From assembly GCA_963556495.2 (NCBI GenBank), contig OY747702.1:45079680-45143679 (forward strand): a stretch of 64,000 nt of DNA, read 5' to 3'. The position numbers and the translations under genes were made by a program. Source of the DNA: Valencia hispanica (lineage: Eukaryota; Chordata; Actinopteri; Cyprinodontiformes; Valenciidae). The notes under the pieces were generated by a model. That model was not told the DNA's origin. It made no database searches and was given only the letters and a program-made list of their open reading frames with translations. Below are positions 11,500 through 20,720 of the stretch, one piece after another (the stretch's first letter is position 1; each line of letters opens with the position of its first letter).

Positions 11500-12172
11500 T
11501 CAAGACAATGCCAGATTTCAGCTATTTTTTCTTCGCTTGCTGTGCTTTTATGGGCTTCATTTTGTTTGCGTGTTCAATGCATATCTCCTGTGTCATTTCA
11601 CTTTGTTAAACACAATCTATGGACTGTGTTTTGATTTTTTTGCATATGTGGGTACTTGGGTTGTTGCCAGCATCATGCATTTCATGCATTTTTTTTTATT
11701 TATTTTTTTTTATTTTTTTTACTTTAATTCTTCCATTTCTGGTAGAAACATTGTTTTTGTGGACAACTGTTCTCTCTGGTTTTGAATGCTGTGCAGCTGG
11801 AAGGATTTTTGCTGATACTTTTTGTTTTTGGACATTTGTTATGATGCATAACCATGGCAACAAGGTGGTTTACAACTGGCAGCAGCTGATTAACATCACA
11901 AAAGCTCAAATAATACCTCAACTACAGCCACAAAACCCTGATGAGTTGAAAAGAAGACGCCATAGATCCAGAGTATCCTCTACATCAGACTGTCATACAA
12001 CTACAGAGCGTCTTCAGTCAGAGGCTTCTTCAGATCTGCAGAGCACTACAAGAGATCATCCCTACCCACAGCCATCAGCATCTACAACAAATCTTTGAAG
12101 GAACTTGCATAATGAGTTACAACAACATTTAATTTCCCTTTGGGATTAATAAAGTAATTTTGAATTGAATTG
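11500..12172 (+). pseudogene. Internally deleted LINE: ORF start joined to 3' end
   Basis: From about 11845 the frame reads NHGNKVVYNWQQLINI and ELKRRRHRSR, which resembles the start of the main ORF of certain fish LINEs. At about 11975 it passes straight into a segment homologous to the LINE 3' end at 26700-26900 (CTTCAGTCAGAGGCTTCTTC). The segment ends with TTTCCCTTTGGGATTAATAAAG and a TTGAATTGAATTGAAT tail at 12155-12172. The whole endonuclease and reverse transcriptase are therefore missing. 11500-11840 is T-rich and may be the element's 5' UTR. The 159-codon frame at 11619-12098 spans the junction. Confidence 0.6.
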
Positions 12173-12179
12173 AATTGAA

Positions 12180-13735
12180 TGTCAACAACCTCATTAGAAA
12201 TATTTATAGTGTGAAAAATGTTGATTTCTTTAGTACTTATTCCCCTCGCTGTATCCGCTGAATCTGCTGTACTGGAACAAAGGAATGATATATGGAAGAT
12301 AGAAAGCATCTTTGGGTTTGACAACAGCCCAGGCAATCCTCAGTGGTAGGACAGAATGCATTGAATGCTACATGAATTGTCCTTTTATTGTACTCATTCA
12401 TTACAGTGATGAAAGCACTTGGTAATTATCAGTTCTGTTTAAGTACATCTCAGAGCTTTGTGTGGCCCACTAATGGATGCCACCGGTGAAGCCAGTCATT
12501 CAGATTTGTGTCAACGAGTCATTAAGCCGCCTTTGAGGGAAGTCAGCAATCTGATCCATCATGACAATAACGAGATGAAGATGAACTCATCAATTTCAGT
12601 CTCCTAAGCAGTGTGCATCGCGTATGGGTAGGAGTCACTGCCTATTCTTCACTCTACTTACTTCTTTTCACCCTCTTTTCAACTTATTCACCTTCTCTCT
12701 GTCTTTTGTGTCACCTTTTTTACACTCTGATTTTATCATCTGAGCCAGTTCGTGACTCTGGTCCTCTTTATCCTTGGATCTTTTTGGCCCTCTCATTAGT
12801 AGAGCAGAGATGGATACAGGCTTGCGACTCATGCTGTAGGGAAGGGGGCGGGGGTAAGCAAGAAAATAAATGTGCACATAACAACTGAGATATATTATCT
12901 GTCATGTTGTCTTGAGGCAATATTTGATTTTTATTGAACAAATATGCAACTCGTAACTGCGCTGTGGTTGCTCTGCATAAATGCAGGAACACTGGGAAGG
13001 CATGACACTAAAGTAAATAGAGAGGTTTGACAAACTTAATTTGTTTTTCTGTGTTCATCTTCTTCTCAGAAGATTTTCCTAATTTAAAATGCAATTAACT
13101 GACTTAAATTGCTTAGTTTTTATACAAATTTTCTGTACGGATAAAGAGTTTCTTATTATTCATCTCAAAGACTACCTTAATATGCAATTGTTCATTTAGC
13201 CTTTGAGAATATTATATCCACCTATGACCTCAAGCAGCTGCAGCAGTTTCTATTTCCTCAATCTGCAGTTCATCATGAAGCTGGCTGATCATAGCCAGCA
13301 CTTAATGATTCATGAACAGAGAGACTAATGGAGTACTTTACACATTGTAATCGAATAAGGCCATTATGGGGAAACTAGCTGCTTACAGGGGACTTTGATC
13401 AACGAGAGACTCTCTACATGATCATGAGACGCATCAGATGTACTGACATCCATCTCAAGGTTTAACAGTTGCATCACTTTAATAAGCAGCAGAGTATTCT
13501 CAATGTACCATGCTAGTACCTATTGCAGGGAAAGATAATAGTGATAAGATCTTGTCGCATGAACTTTTAATTTAAAAAGCAGAAATCTCTGTTAGCAAGT
13601 CATTTGTTTAAAGTTTGCTTTTTGTCTACACTAATGTATGAGTTTCCTCAAATGTTCTCACAGCCCAAAAACCAATATGTTTGATTCTCTGATTTAGTTT
13701 AAATGTTACTTGGTAAACCAGAACTTTATGTAATT
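12180..13735. other. Non-coding, possible conserved elements
   Basis: No gene recognised. 12460-12600 and 13190-13340 are complex sequence without internal repeats and with many ATTA/TAAT-type words, as is common in vertebrate conserved non-coding elements. This is a guess from texture only. Confidence 0.35.
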
Positions 13736-13739
13736 TGCC

Positions 13740-14396
13740 ATTAATAAATTTGAAGTATCACAGGGGGTTCTTCAGCGCTGAACACTTGCACCACTTTTAT
13801 TCGATACCTAAATGCTATCTCTAGCTTAGATTATGGAGTACTTTAACATTTTGTACCCTACATAGGCTGATGACGCACATTTTTTAAATATATTTCTGGG
13901 GCACCACATAACCACCTGTCTCTTACAGTCACTAAAGTGTGTGCATAGTACTTTTGGAAAGAATGGGTAAAGTTTTCTCCTGTTTAATGCAAAACATAAA
14001 CAATTCACAGTTTTTAGTCCCAGTATTGTAATGGTTTATTTACTGGCCTTTCTAAAAAGAAAAACCAATAGGCAGCTGCAGGATTTAGTGTCTATGCACC
14101 ACAACCTAAGAATAAACCTCCAGACAACCTTAGATGTCCAAAAGCTGTCGGTTCCTTTAAATTATGGCAGAATTTTTTTCCTGAACTTTTTCCAAAATGT
14201 CAAAGATGTTTTTATCTGTTAACTTTTAGCATGTCTTATTGTTAATTTCCATTTTAAAGTTTCATTTCAAGCGATTCTTACATGTTATTGTCATTCTTTT
14301 GATCAATTTCTTGTCTTTAATTGTTTGCTGTCTTATAAAGCGTTTTGAATTCTCCAGCGTGAATGGTGCTAGATAACTAAACCTGTCTTGCCTTAT
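13740..14396 (+). pseudogene. L2-like LINE reverse transcriptase fragment and 3' end
   Basis: The plus strand from 13762 reads GVLQR-TLAPLLF and, after ~25 codons, an ADD box (usually YADDTQ) at about 13865, the catalytic core of a non-LTR reverse transcriptase. Stops interrupt it and the distal part is much diverged. It ends with TATAAAGCGTTTTGAATTC and AAACCTGTCTTGCCTTA at 14335-14396, the usual 3' end of fish L2-type LINEs. Confidence 0.6.
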
Positions 14397-14429
14397 TTAG
14401 CGACTTTAAATTCTTCCTGGGAGTGTGTG

Positions 14430-14615
14430 TGAATACATTTTTTTCTTTCTTTGTTGTGTGTGGCTCTGAGTTGCCCCAGTGATGAACCAGCTCCCTATCC
14501 TGTCCCAGCCTCTCAAGCTTTGACTGCTGAGCCAGGCTTCCAGTCCCCCATAGCCCAAAACAGGAGAAAAGGCAGTTATGGAAAACAGATGTATGAATAA
14601 ATCAAAAATTCTAAA
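14430..14615 (+). repeat. Decayed copy of a common fish interspersed repeat
   Basis: GTGTGGCTCTGAGTTGCCCCAGTGATG... followed by CCTGTCCCAGCCTCTCA and a terminal ATGGA/ATGAATAAAT-like stretch follows the order of a very common fish interspersed repeat (the one containing the words for 'dwelling' GTGATGGACTGGCGACCTG). Strongly diverged. Confidence 0.4.
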
Positions 14616-15179
14616 AGAAATTAAAGTGCCTTGAACTGAAATGATGGAAAATAACCCTACGTATTTCTTGTCAAAGATAAGATCACAACAACTGTTTTTT
14701 GTCACTTTGTCTGTATGTAAATATTTTGCTACGACCAGCAAGTAAGAGGATTGCAAGAATACTTGAAAGAGGCATAGAAATAAATATTGTTGAAGTGTCC
14801 TCATCTAACTCTAGAGAGAGTTTAATGTAAAATGTAATTTAAATGCTGGCATTCATTTTCTGTTTCCATTTTAGTGAACTATAGAATATTGTTTTATGAC
14901 AAATATTGTATTGTGTACCCGCACAAGATCTAAAAATAGGCTCGTCAGCATTATTATCGTTGAAGCTGTATGAAGAGTCAAAGGAAGTGTGATCAAGGCA
15001 TGTTTACTGGCTTTCCTGTCTGGACTATTTTTTTGACTCAAATGCTTCAATTGGTGTGATCATAACTCCCTCATCAATATTCAGATTCACCTGATATTGG
15101 CTGGTATTGGCTCACTGGTATTCCCAAAACTTAGGTTAAGAATAATAAACATATATTCAACACCATTCATGATAGATTG
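14616..15179. other. AT-rich non-coding, nothing recognised
   Basis: No motif, repeat or plausible coding frame found. Confidence 0.5.
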
Positions 15180-15297
15180 GCCTAGACTATAAGTCGCTAC
15201 TTTTTTCACATGCTTTGGACCCTACATCCAATAGAAGGATGTGGCTTCCGGCCTCCGGGGGGCACTATAGCAGGAAGTGCAAAAGTGAGATGGATGT

Positions 15298-15501
15298 GTG
15301 GAGAAAGGGTTTGCGCAGGAAATAGCTACTACACGTAAGCTTGACATCAATGCATCGATGGTGAAACGTTGGAGGAGGCAGCGGGAAGAACTGAGTCTGT
15401 GTAAAAAGATGACAAAAGCTTTCAGGGGACATAAAGACACTAATGAAGACGACTTCTGGGACTTTAGTGAGGAAGAGTATGATGAAGATAGCGACCAATG
15501 A
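15298..15501 (+). CDS. Shrunken pogo-like protein: Brinker-type HTH joined to acidic tail
   Basis: 67 residues. The first two thirds match the Brinker/CENP-B-like DNA-binding segment of pogo-derived proteins: INASMVKRWRRQREELSL followed by KKMTKAFRGHK. The last third, EDDFWDFSEEEYDEDSDQ, looks like the acidic C-terminus of the same proteins, so the catalytic DDE core has been cut out in frame or nearly so. A 67-residue DNA-binding protein without a nuclease could in principle bind pogo ends and act as a repressor, but expression is unknown. Start: the ATG at 15298; the family domain normally begins a few residues earlier. Confidence 0.6.
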   Translation: MEKGFAQEIATTRKLDINASMVKRWRRQREELSLCKKMTKAFRGHKDTNEDDFWDFSEEEYDEDSDQ

Positions 15502-15759
15502 CTTTTCTGGTATGCTAAAGCATGTTTTATTTTCTAAACAGGCATGTTACTGTCATGTTGTGTTGGTGCTGTACTGCCAATTTTCAGGCAGAGTTTGGAA
15601 AAAGCACGCCTTAAATTAAAACTAGAAAAGCACTCAGACCCCCACCAGGCCCACTCACCCCCCCCATCTCCATGTTGTTGTTGTTGTGGGCACCGCTGGT
15701 CGGTGGATTGATACAAGCTTCATGTCGGATAAAACCCCAAATTTAGTCAGTTGTCGCTG

Positions 15760-15900
15760 GTCATGTGGACATTTCCTGAAAATTCATCGAAATCCGTCCA
15801 TCACTTTTTGAGTTATGTTGCTAATACACAGACAAACAAACAGACAGACAGACAGAGGGACACAAAAACACTACCTCCTTGCAAAGGTAATAAAAAAATC
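15760..15900 (+). repeat. Dispersed repeat with CAGA run, inside pogo-like element
   Basis: ATTCATCGAAATCCGTCCAT, CACTTTTTGAGTTATGTTGC, an (ACAGA)/(CAGA) run at 15827-15857, then CTCCTTGCAAAGGTAA. Similar segments are widespread in fish and are probably the 3' end of an RTE-like LINE or its SINE partner. Confidence 0.5.
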
Positions 15901-16036
15901 TTCAGTGTACTGTCTTTCTGTGTAAATATTTCATGTTAAAACTTGAAAATTTGTGGCTTATATTCAGGTGCGCCCTATATATTTACACAATTTATTTTCT
16001 TCTAAAATTTAGCTGGTGCACTCTGAAAATTACGGT

Positions 16037-17664
16037 ATTATCCTTGTTTTAAAGAAAACAGTAAATGATTTCTCTGAAATGTAAAGGGGGTATGAATGTT
16101 TAAATTTTTAACTTTGTATAATGTTTGTCACAAACAACTAAAAAACAAGAACTTGGTGCTTAAGTTTGAACTTCTTCTTCTGTCTTCTCAAATCCCCACA
16201 GGGTCAGAATTTTACTTATAGGTATTATCAAGGTTGGTAGGAGCTTCTTTGACCCACATGCATAATCTCTCAAACACAAAAGCAGGTTTAAAAGGTTATT
16301 TATGAAATAACATACTTTATGATATTGTTTCAGGACTGGAGGTTCCAGGAGAGGGGAGGGCAGTGCAGTGAATTAGTTAATGGGTAATCATATTATTTGT
16401 CCATTGTAGGCTGGCTCTAGGGACAGGTTCTAGTGGTTGAAGCAGCTAGAGAATACAGTGGTGTAATAAAAGTTCCTGCTAGGTTTTGGGTTTTCGATCA
16501 GAGCTTGAAGTAAATCTCTCTGAGATGGAGGTGAAGTGAAAGGGATTGAGGTAAGACCCAAACAGGCTTTGAGGAGAACGAGGACACACAAAGGTGAGAA
16601 ACTCTGAGGTCCACAACATGGAGCGCAATAGATGAGGATTTCTGCTCTCCTTCATCAGCAAGGAATGAGTGTCTCTCCAGGTGTTCTAGGCAGGTGAGCT
16701 GATAACATAATGGCTTTCAGGTGTGAGGGAGTAACCAACCGATAAGTCACGCCCACAAAGCCAACAACCTCAGTACTGTTACAGGCCTATATTAATAGAC
16801 AGATAGATGATGGCTTGGAAAGATGATGGAAGAATATACAGTTATTTTTCTATGTCCCGTTTCTTATTTTATATCAAACTCCCTACTTTTCCAGACTGCA
16901 TAGGAATCCTGTGTCTAGCTGTTTAAAGACCCCAAAATGTATTCAAGAATGTTCAGGTTTTGGATTCTTGATGCCACCAGACAGACATGTTTTTAAACTG
17001 TGAGAGAAACTACCTGTAAACACGGCGAGCTTCACACACAATCCACAGCAAATATTATCATACCAGCTTCTTATATTTATCTTTCAAAGACACTCACCAG
17101 CTCTTAATATTCACGTCTACACACACATATAACCGCACAATTCTCCAGACACTCCCCCCTCTCCCCCCTCTTCCTCTCTCCTCTGTCTCCTGCTCTGCCA
17201 CATCTCTTAGCTTTGCGCCCACTTCTTGGGTGCCAGCAGTCGTTGGGAGGAAAGAAGTGTTGACGATTGTCTTCTCCTGCCTTGTCACCAAACAACATTG
17301 TCACACTTCACTGCCAGATTAATTCTCAGACTTTCCTGTCAAGAAATGACATTTAATTTTCACACCTCTTCTCTCTGCTATTCTCCTTTTCATGAATTTT
17401 TTTTCAAGCACACCCCTAGTGCATTGCCGTCTGGCAGTATCGATATCCCTGACAGTATGAAAGTCTTTAATTCAACTGCAGCACTTCCACTATCTTTGTC
17501 TTTCTTCTCGTAACAATGTATTATGACAAAGGGAAGTAAAAATATGTCACATCAACATTTGATTTACCACGACACATCCTGCATGCAGTATGTATGTATA
17601 CAGAGCATTGTTTATTTGCAGATGAAGCTACTATACTGAGAGAGCTATTTACACAGTTCTCCAT
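16037..17664. other. Non-coding, nothing recognised
   Basis: No repeat from this window and no family-like open frame. 17140-17200 is C/T-rich. Confidence 0.5.
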
Positions 17665-19240
17665 TTTCTTTTTTCTTTTTTTTTCTTTTTTTTTACGTAT
17701 CCTGTTTGGCAGTGTGGAGCTCAGAATTGGTGTCTGAGTACCAAGTAGAAGCAGATTTACTTTCACAAGCGGAGCAGTACAGCTTTTGCTATAGTCCTCC
17801 ACTTGATATATGTGTGAAAAATCTTTATTATAAATTGTTGGGGTTTTTATTTCCTGATGTTATGGACAGATGGAAGATGAAGCAGAGAGGTAGGAAACAA
17901 AAGGTTAAGAGAGAGGGTGAGTTGAAAATACAAGAGAGGAAGGGGAACAAAGAAAACACAGGAAGACATTGAAGTCTGCCTCCATACCCACAGGACGGCA
18001 GAGAGAGGGGAAAAAACAAAACAAAACAAAACAGGAAAAAGGAACATCAATAAAACAAACCAAACATTGTGAACTAAGAATTACACAACCATATCACACA
18101 AAAATAGATATAAAAATACATCAACAATGTCACAGAAAAACTCATGGTACCGATTAATCAAGCTCTAGTAATGATAACCTCAGCCCAAGAATATATCCTT
18201 AAACACCAGAGACCCCACATCTATGTGTGTGTGTGTTAGCATGCTGGTGCATATAAGGTCTCTCCATAAGAGTGTTCGATAGTTGGTGCGAGCAGGCATC
18301 AATCCGTCTCCCAGGAATCAATGCAGACATGAAGGAGATCTGAGCAAAGATGTCCAAAGGACCCCAGAGCCCCAGGCGGACCCGGGCGGGGCCGACCGCA
18401 TCCCCCAAGAGTGGAGCAAAGGAGAACCACAGGGGAACGTCCAGCGGCTACTATGCAGGGGCCCGGGGGGGAGCAGTGACGAGCCCACGGGCCCCGCCGG
18501 CAACCGGCCGCGCCAGGGCGGGCCGGTCAATGGACCAGGAGAGCCGGGGCCCAGGGGCACCCCACCCCCCAGCAGGGACCCGACAAGGGACCGGCCGACG
18601 AGGGGCCCCCGGCACTGCAGGGGCCACAGCCGGCCGCCACGCGCTGCCACCACCCTAGGCCAATCCCCACCGCCAACATCCCAGCGCCCCACCCTTGCCC
18701 TACGTCGGGGCGCCCCACCGATAGCCGCAGGGGATGGACAACATCCCCAGGCCGGGCTCAGCCAGCATCTGGACACCAAGTTGTACCAGCTCCAGGGTCC
18801 TGATCCCGCGCAACGCAGAGCGCCGAGACCAGGCATCCAACGAGGGCCAGGGCCGGTCCAACCCGCCAATGAACCGACCACGCACGGTGCGCACAGAACA
18901 GGTGATCGAATGAGCAGAAACGCCGGATCCGCATCCCGCCGAGCCACCGAGCAGGCACCACCCAACAATCCCAAACCTGGCACCCCTAAAAGAGGTGCCC
19001 CAACCAACCAATGGAAGATATCGGCCCAGCGCATCGGCCGATCGACACACCGGCCCCCCAAGGCCCGGCCAGGCACGCACCAGGTCCGAACCGGATTGAC
19101 CACTGATGCACCGGCAGGCAGGGGCCCCCGTCACCGGCGGGGAGTGACGGAGGGGAAATAGGCCCCCCATTAAGTGTAAGGCTTGAGGTGCGCCAGGCGA
19201 GGGGGCAGACCATGATCCAATCTGACAGGTAGTGCTCCAT
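17665..19240 (+). repeat. GC-rich dispersed repeat, copy B
   Basis: Same family and orientation as 3211-4585 and the more complete copy. A T-rich run (17665-17694) precedes ACGTATCCTGTTTGGCAG. The GC-rich block spans about 18370-19160. It continues ~160 bp beyond the point where copy A stops, up to the Kolobok-like element starting at 19249. Compared with copy A it lacks ~30 bp near 17868 and retains the 26-bp segment between GCGCCCCACC repeats (18684 and 18710). Plus (292 codons) and minus (261 and 185 codons) open frames overlap and are proline/glycine/arginine-rich on account of GC content; I do not consider any of them a gene. Confidence 0.8.
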
Positions 19241-19401
19241 TTTCTTAAAGGAGTCATGACTTGTAATCTTCACTTCAGGATATACCATATATAGACATCG
19301 CAGACCTACCTATGCTGCAGGAAGCCCGCCCTCCCTCTCTCCCCTCTCCCACTCACTCCTCTCCCCCTCATATTCAGTCAAGCACCGCCATTACTGAATT
19401 C

Positions 19402-19672
19402 TAGTGATGGGAATTCCTGCTCTTTTTGGAGAGCCAGTTTTTTTGGCTTGGCTCACCATAAAGACCCGGCTCTTTCGGCTCCTCAGATTTTCTGTTGCTT
19501 AAAGTGTATTTATTACCGAAATTAATGCAAAATGATGTCTACCAAATGTACCAAAACAAGCGGGGGGGAATGAAAAAAAAAAAAAAACGGCTCCCAATGA
19601 TGAGCCGGCTCCCATCGTTCACTTCAAAGAGTTAGCTCTTAGAGCCGGTTCGTTCGCGACCGACACATCACC
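19402..19672. mobile_element. hAT-like MITE nested in the TTAA element
   Basis: Begins TAGTGATGGGAATTCCTGC and ends AACCGACACATCACC-like (CGACCGACACATCACC); TAGTGATG and the reverse complement GGTGATGTG make the inverted ends. GAGCCGG/CCGGCTC words repeat on both sides of a poly-A run (19572-19586). Target duplication not clear. Confidence 0.55.
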
Positions 19673-19814
19673 GATTCGAAGTACGAACTCCACCGTGAAA
19701 GATGCGGAAAGTTTCTTCACGCAATGATGCATGAAGAAGACATATTTGTGTCAGCCTTTTATTTTAATCAGCTAAATCAGCTAAAACAATTTCTGCCAGA
19801 AACGTAGTGCACAC

Positions 19815-19985
19815 GTGAGTTGCTCTGTTGTTGACTGCCAGAATCAACATGGAAATATGTTTTCTATTTTTTTTACGCCGGAATCCTTTACGAATTTGGA
19901 ACAATATCAGGCGAAGTTGGCATCGAAGCTCCGTTTGGAAAAAGGGGCCATTCCAACAATCAGAGACTTGCCTGCAATTGAAACG
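19815..19985 (+). other. Possible THAP-like zinc-finger exon
   Basis: An open stretch reading CSVVDCQNQHGN then FFTPES before a possible splice donor GTAAGG at 19986. A Cys-x4-Cys pair at the very start followed by an F-x-P segment is what a THAP domain shows, but the later C-x2-H and the tryptophan are absent and no ATG opens the frame (GTG at 19815). Position within a Kolobok-like element is the main support. Confidence 0.3.
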
Positions 19986-20419
19986 GTAAGGCTGTGTTTT
20001 AATTGCTCTGCTGTGTCTAACAAACAGCAGCTAACTGCTAATGTGGCTATTGTATGCTAGCGGGAGTAGTAGATATGGGTTAGATATGCTGAAGCGTTAC
20101 CTGCGGTGTCAACCCCCCTCCCTCCTGCCACCAATCAACGCGTCCCTCATTTGCATTATTACAATGCCCGTCCACGACAACCAAAGTATTGCATCAGATC
20201 TCGCGAGACAATAATGCCTTCAGAAATAAGGGTCAGAGGAGCTCTGTGTTGATTTTTTTGACTTTTTTTCAACTTTTCTTTTTTAGAAGGGCCTGAAAGA
20301 CTATAATAGAGCGTGGGTATCCAAGAAAATACCAGGTTATGACTCCTTTAAATTTGGTACTTTGGGAGCAAATTAAGATTTTTTTTTATATTTTGATTAG
20401 CTTTACAGTAAAATATATT

Positions 20420-20720
20420 GTTGACCCCATACATGTTTTTACACCCATTGACATTTTTCCACATTTTATCACATTGCATAAACTAACTTCAATGTATTAT
20501 TTTAAGATTTGATGTGATAGACCAACACAAAGTAGAGTAGAAATGTGAAGAGAAAAAGAAAACAATTATCCAAGTGTATTTCAAATATATACCTAACAAG
20601 TGGGGCGTCCATTTGTATTCAGCCTTCATGGGTCAAGATTTCATTGAACAGCCTTTTGCCACCGTTACATCCAGAAGTCTTTGCAGTTGTGTCTGTGTGA
20701 ACATGTTTGTATTTTAGAAC
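20420..20720 (-). pseudogene. Tc1-like remnant: transposase C-terminus and 3' end
   Basis: TTTTTCCACATTTTATCACA and TGTGATAGACCAACACAAAG are standard Tc1 3'-flank words in inverse orientation. On the minus strand the end of the transposase is readable near 20640-20680 as VAKGCSMKS where the family has IAAKGGSTKY. 20720 onward is unrelated. Confidence 0.65.

Larger units (their letters stand above)
15180..16036 (+). mobile_element. Non-autonomous pogo/Tigger-like transposon
   Basis: The left end carries CCTAGACTATAAGTCGCTAC and the right end GTGCGCCCTATATATTTACA then GAAAATTACGGTATTA. The pairing of ATAAGYCGC / GGTGCGCC words with ACGGTA at the tip is typical of fish pogo-like elements. It contains a short ORF derived from the pogo gene (15298-15501), so it is a deletion derivative of an autonomous copy. 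A separate repeat with CAGACAGACAGACAGA is inserted at about 15760-15895. Exact outer ends are uncertain. Confidence 0.65.
19245..20351 (+). mobile_element. TTAA-flanked, Kolobok-like transposon with nested MITE
   Basis: TTAA at 19245-19248 and 20348-20351 flank ends that are inverted repeats: AGGAGTCATGAC at the left and GTTATGACTCCT at the right. Kolobok and piggyBac both duplicate TTAA; the AGG start and the possible THAP-like exon inside (19815-19985) favour Kolobok. 19402-19672 is a separate hAT-like MITE. No transposase core remains, so the element is non-autonomous. Confidence 0.65.

Noticed and set aside
14406..14804. 132-codon minus-strand ORF
   Set aside because: Runs through a decayed interspersed repeat; translation has no recognisable features.
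18283..19161. 292-codon plus-strand ORF and 261/185-codon minus-strand ORFs in the GC-rich block
   Set aside because: They overlap on both strands, have composition-driven Pro/Gly/Arg/Ala content, and the copy at 3211-4585 does not preserve the same frames.
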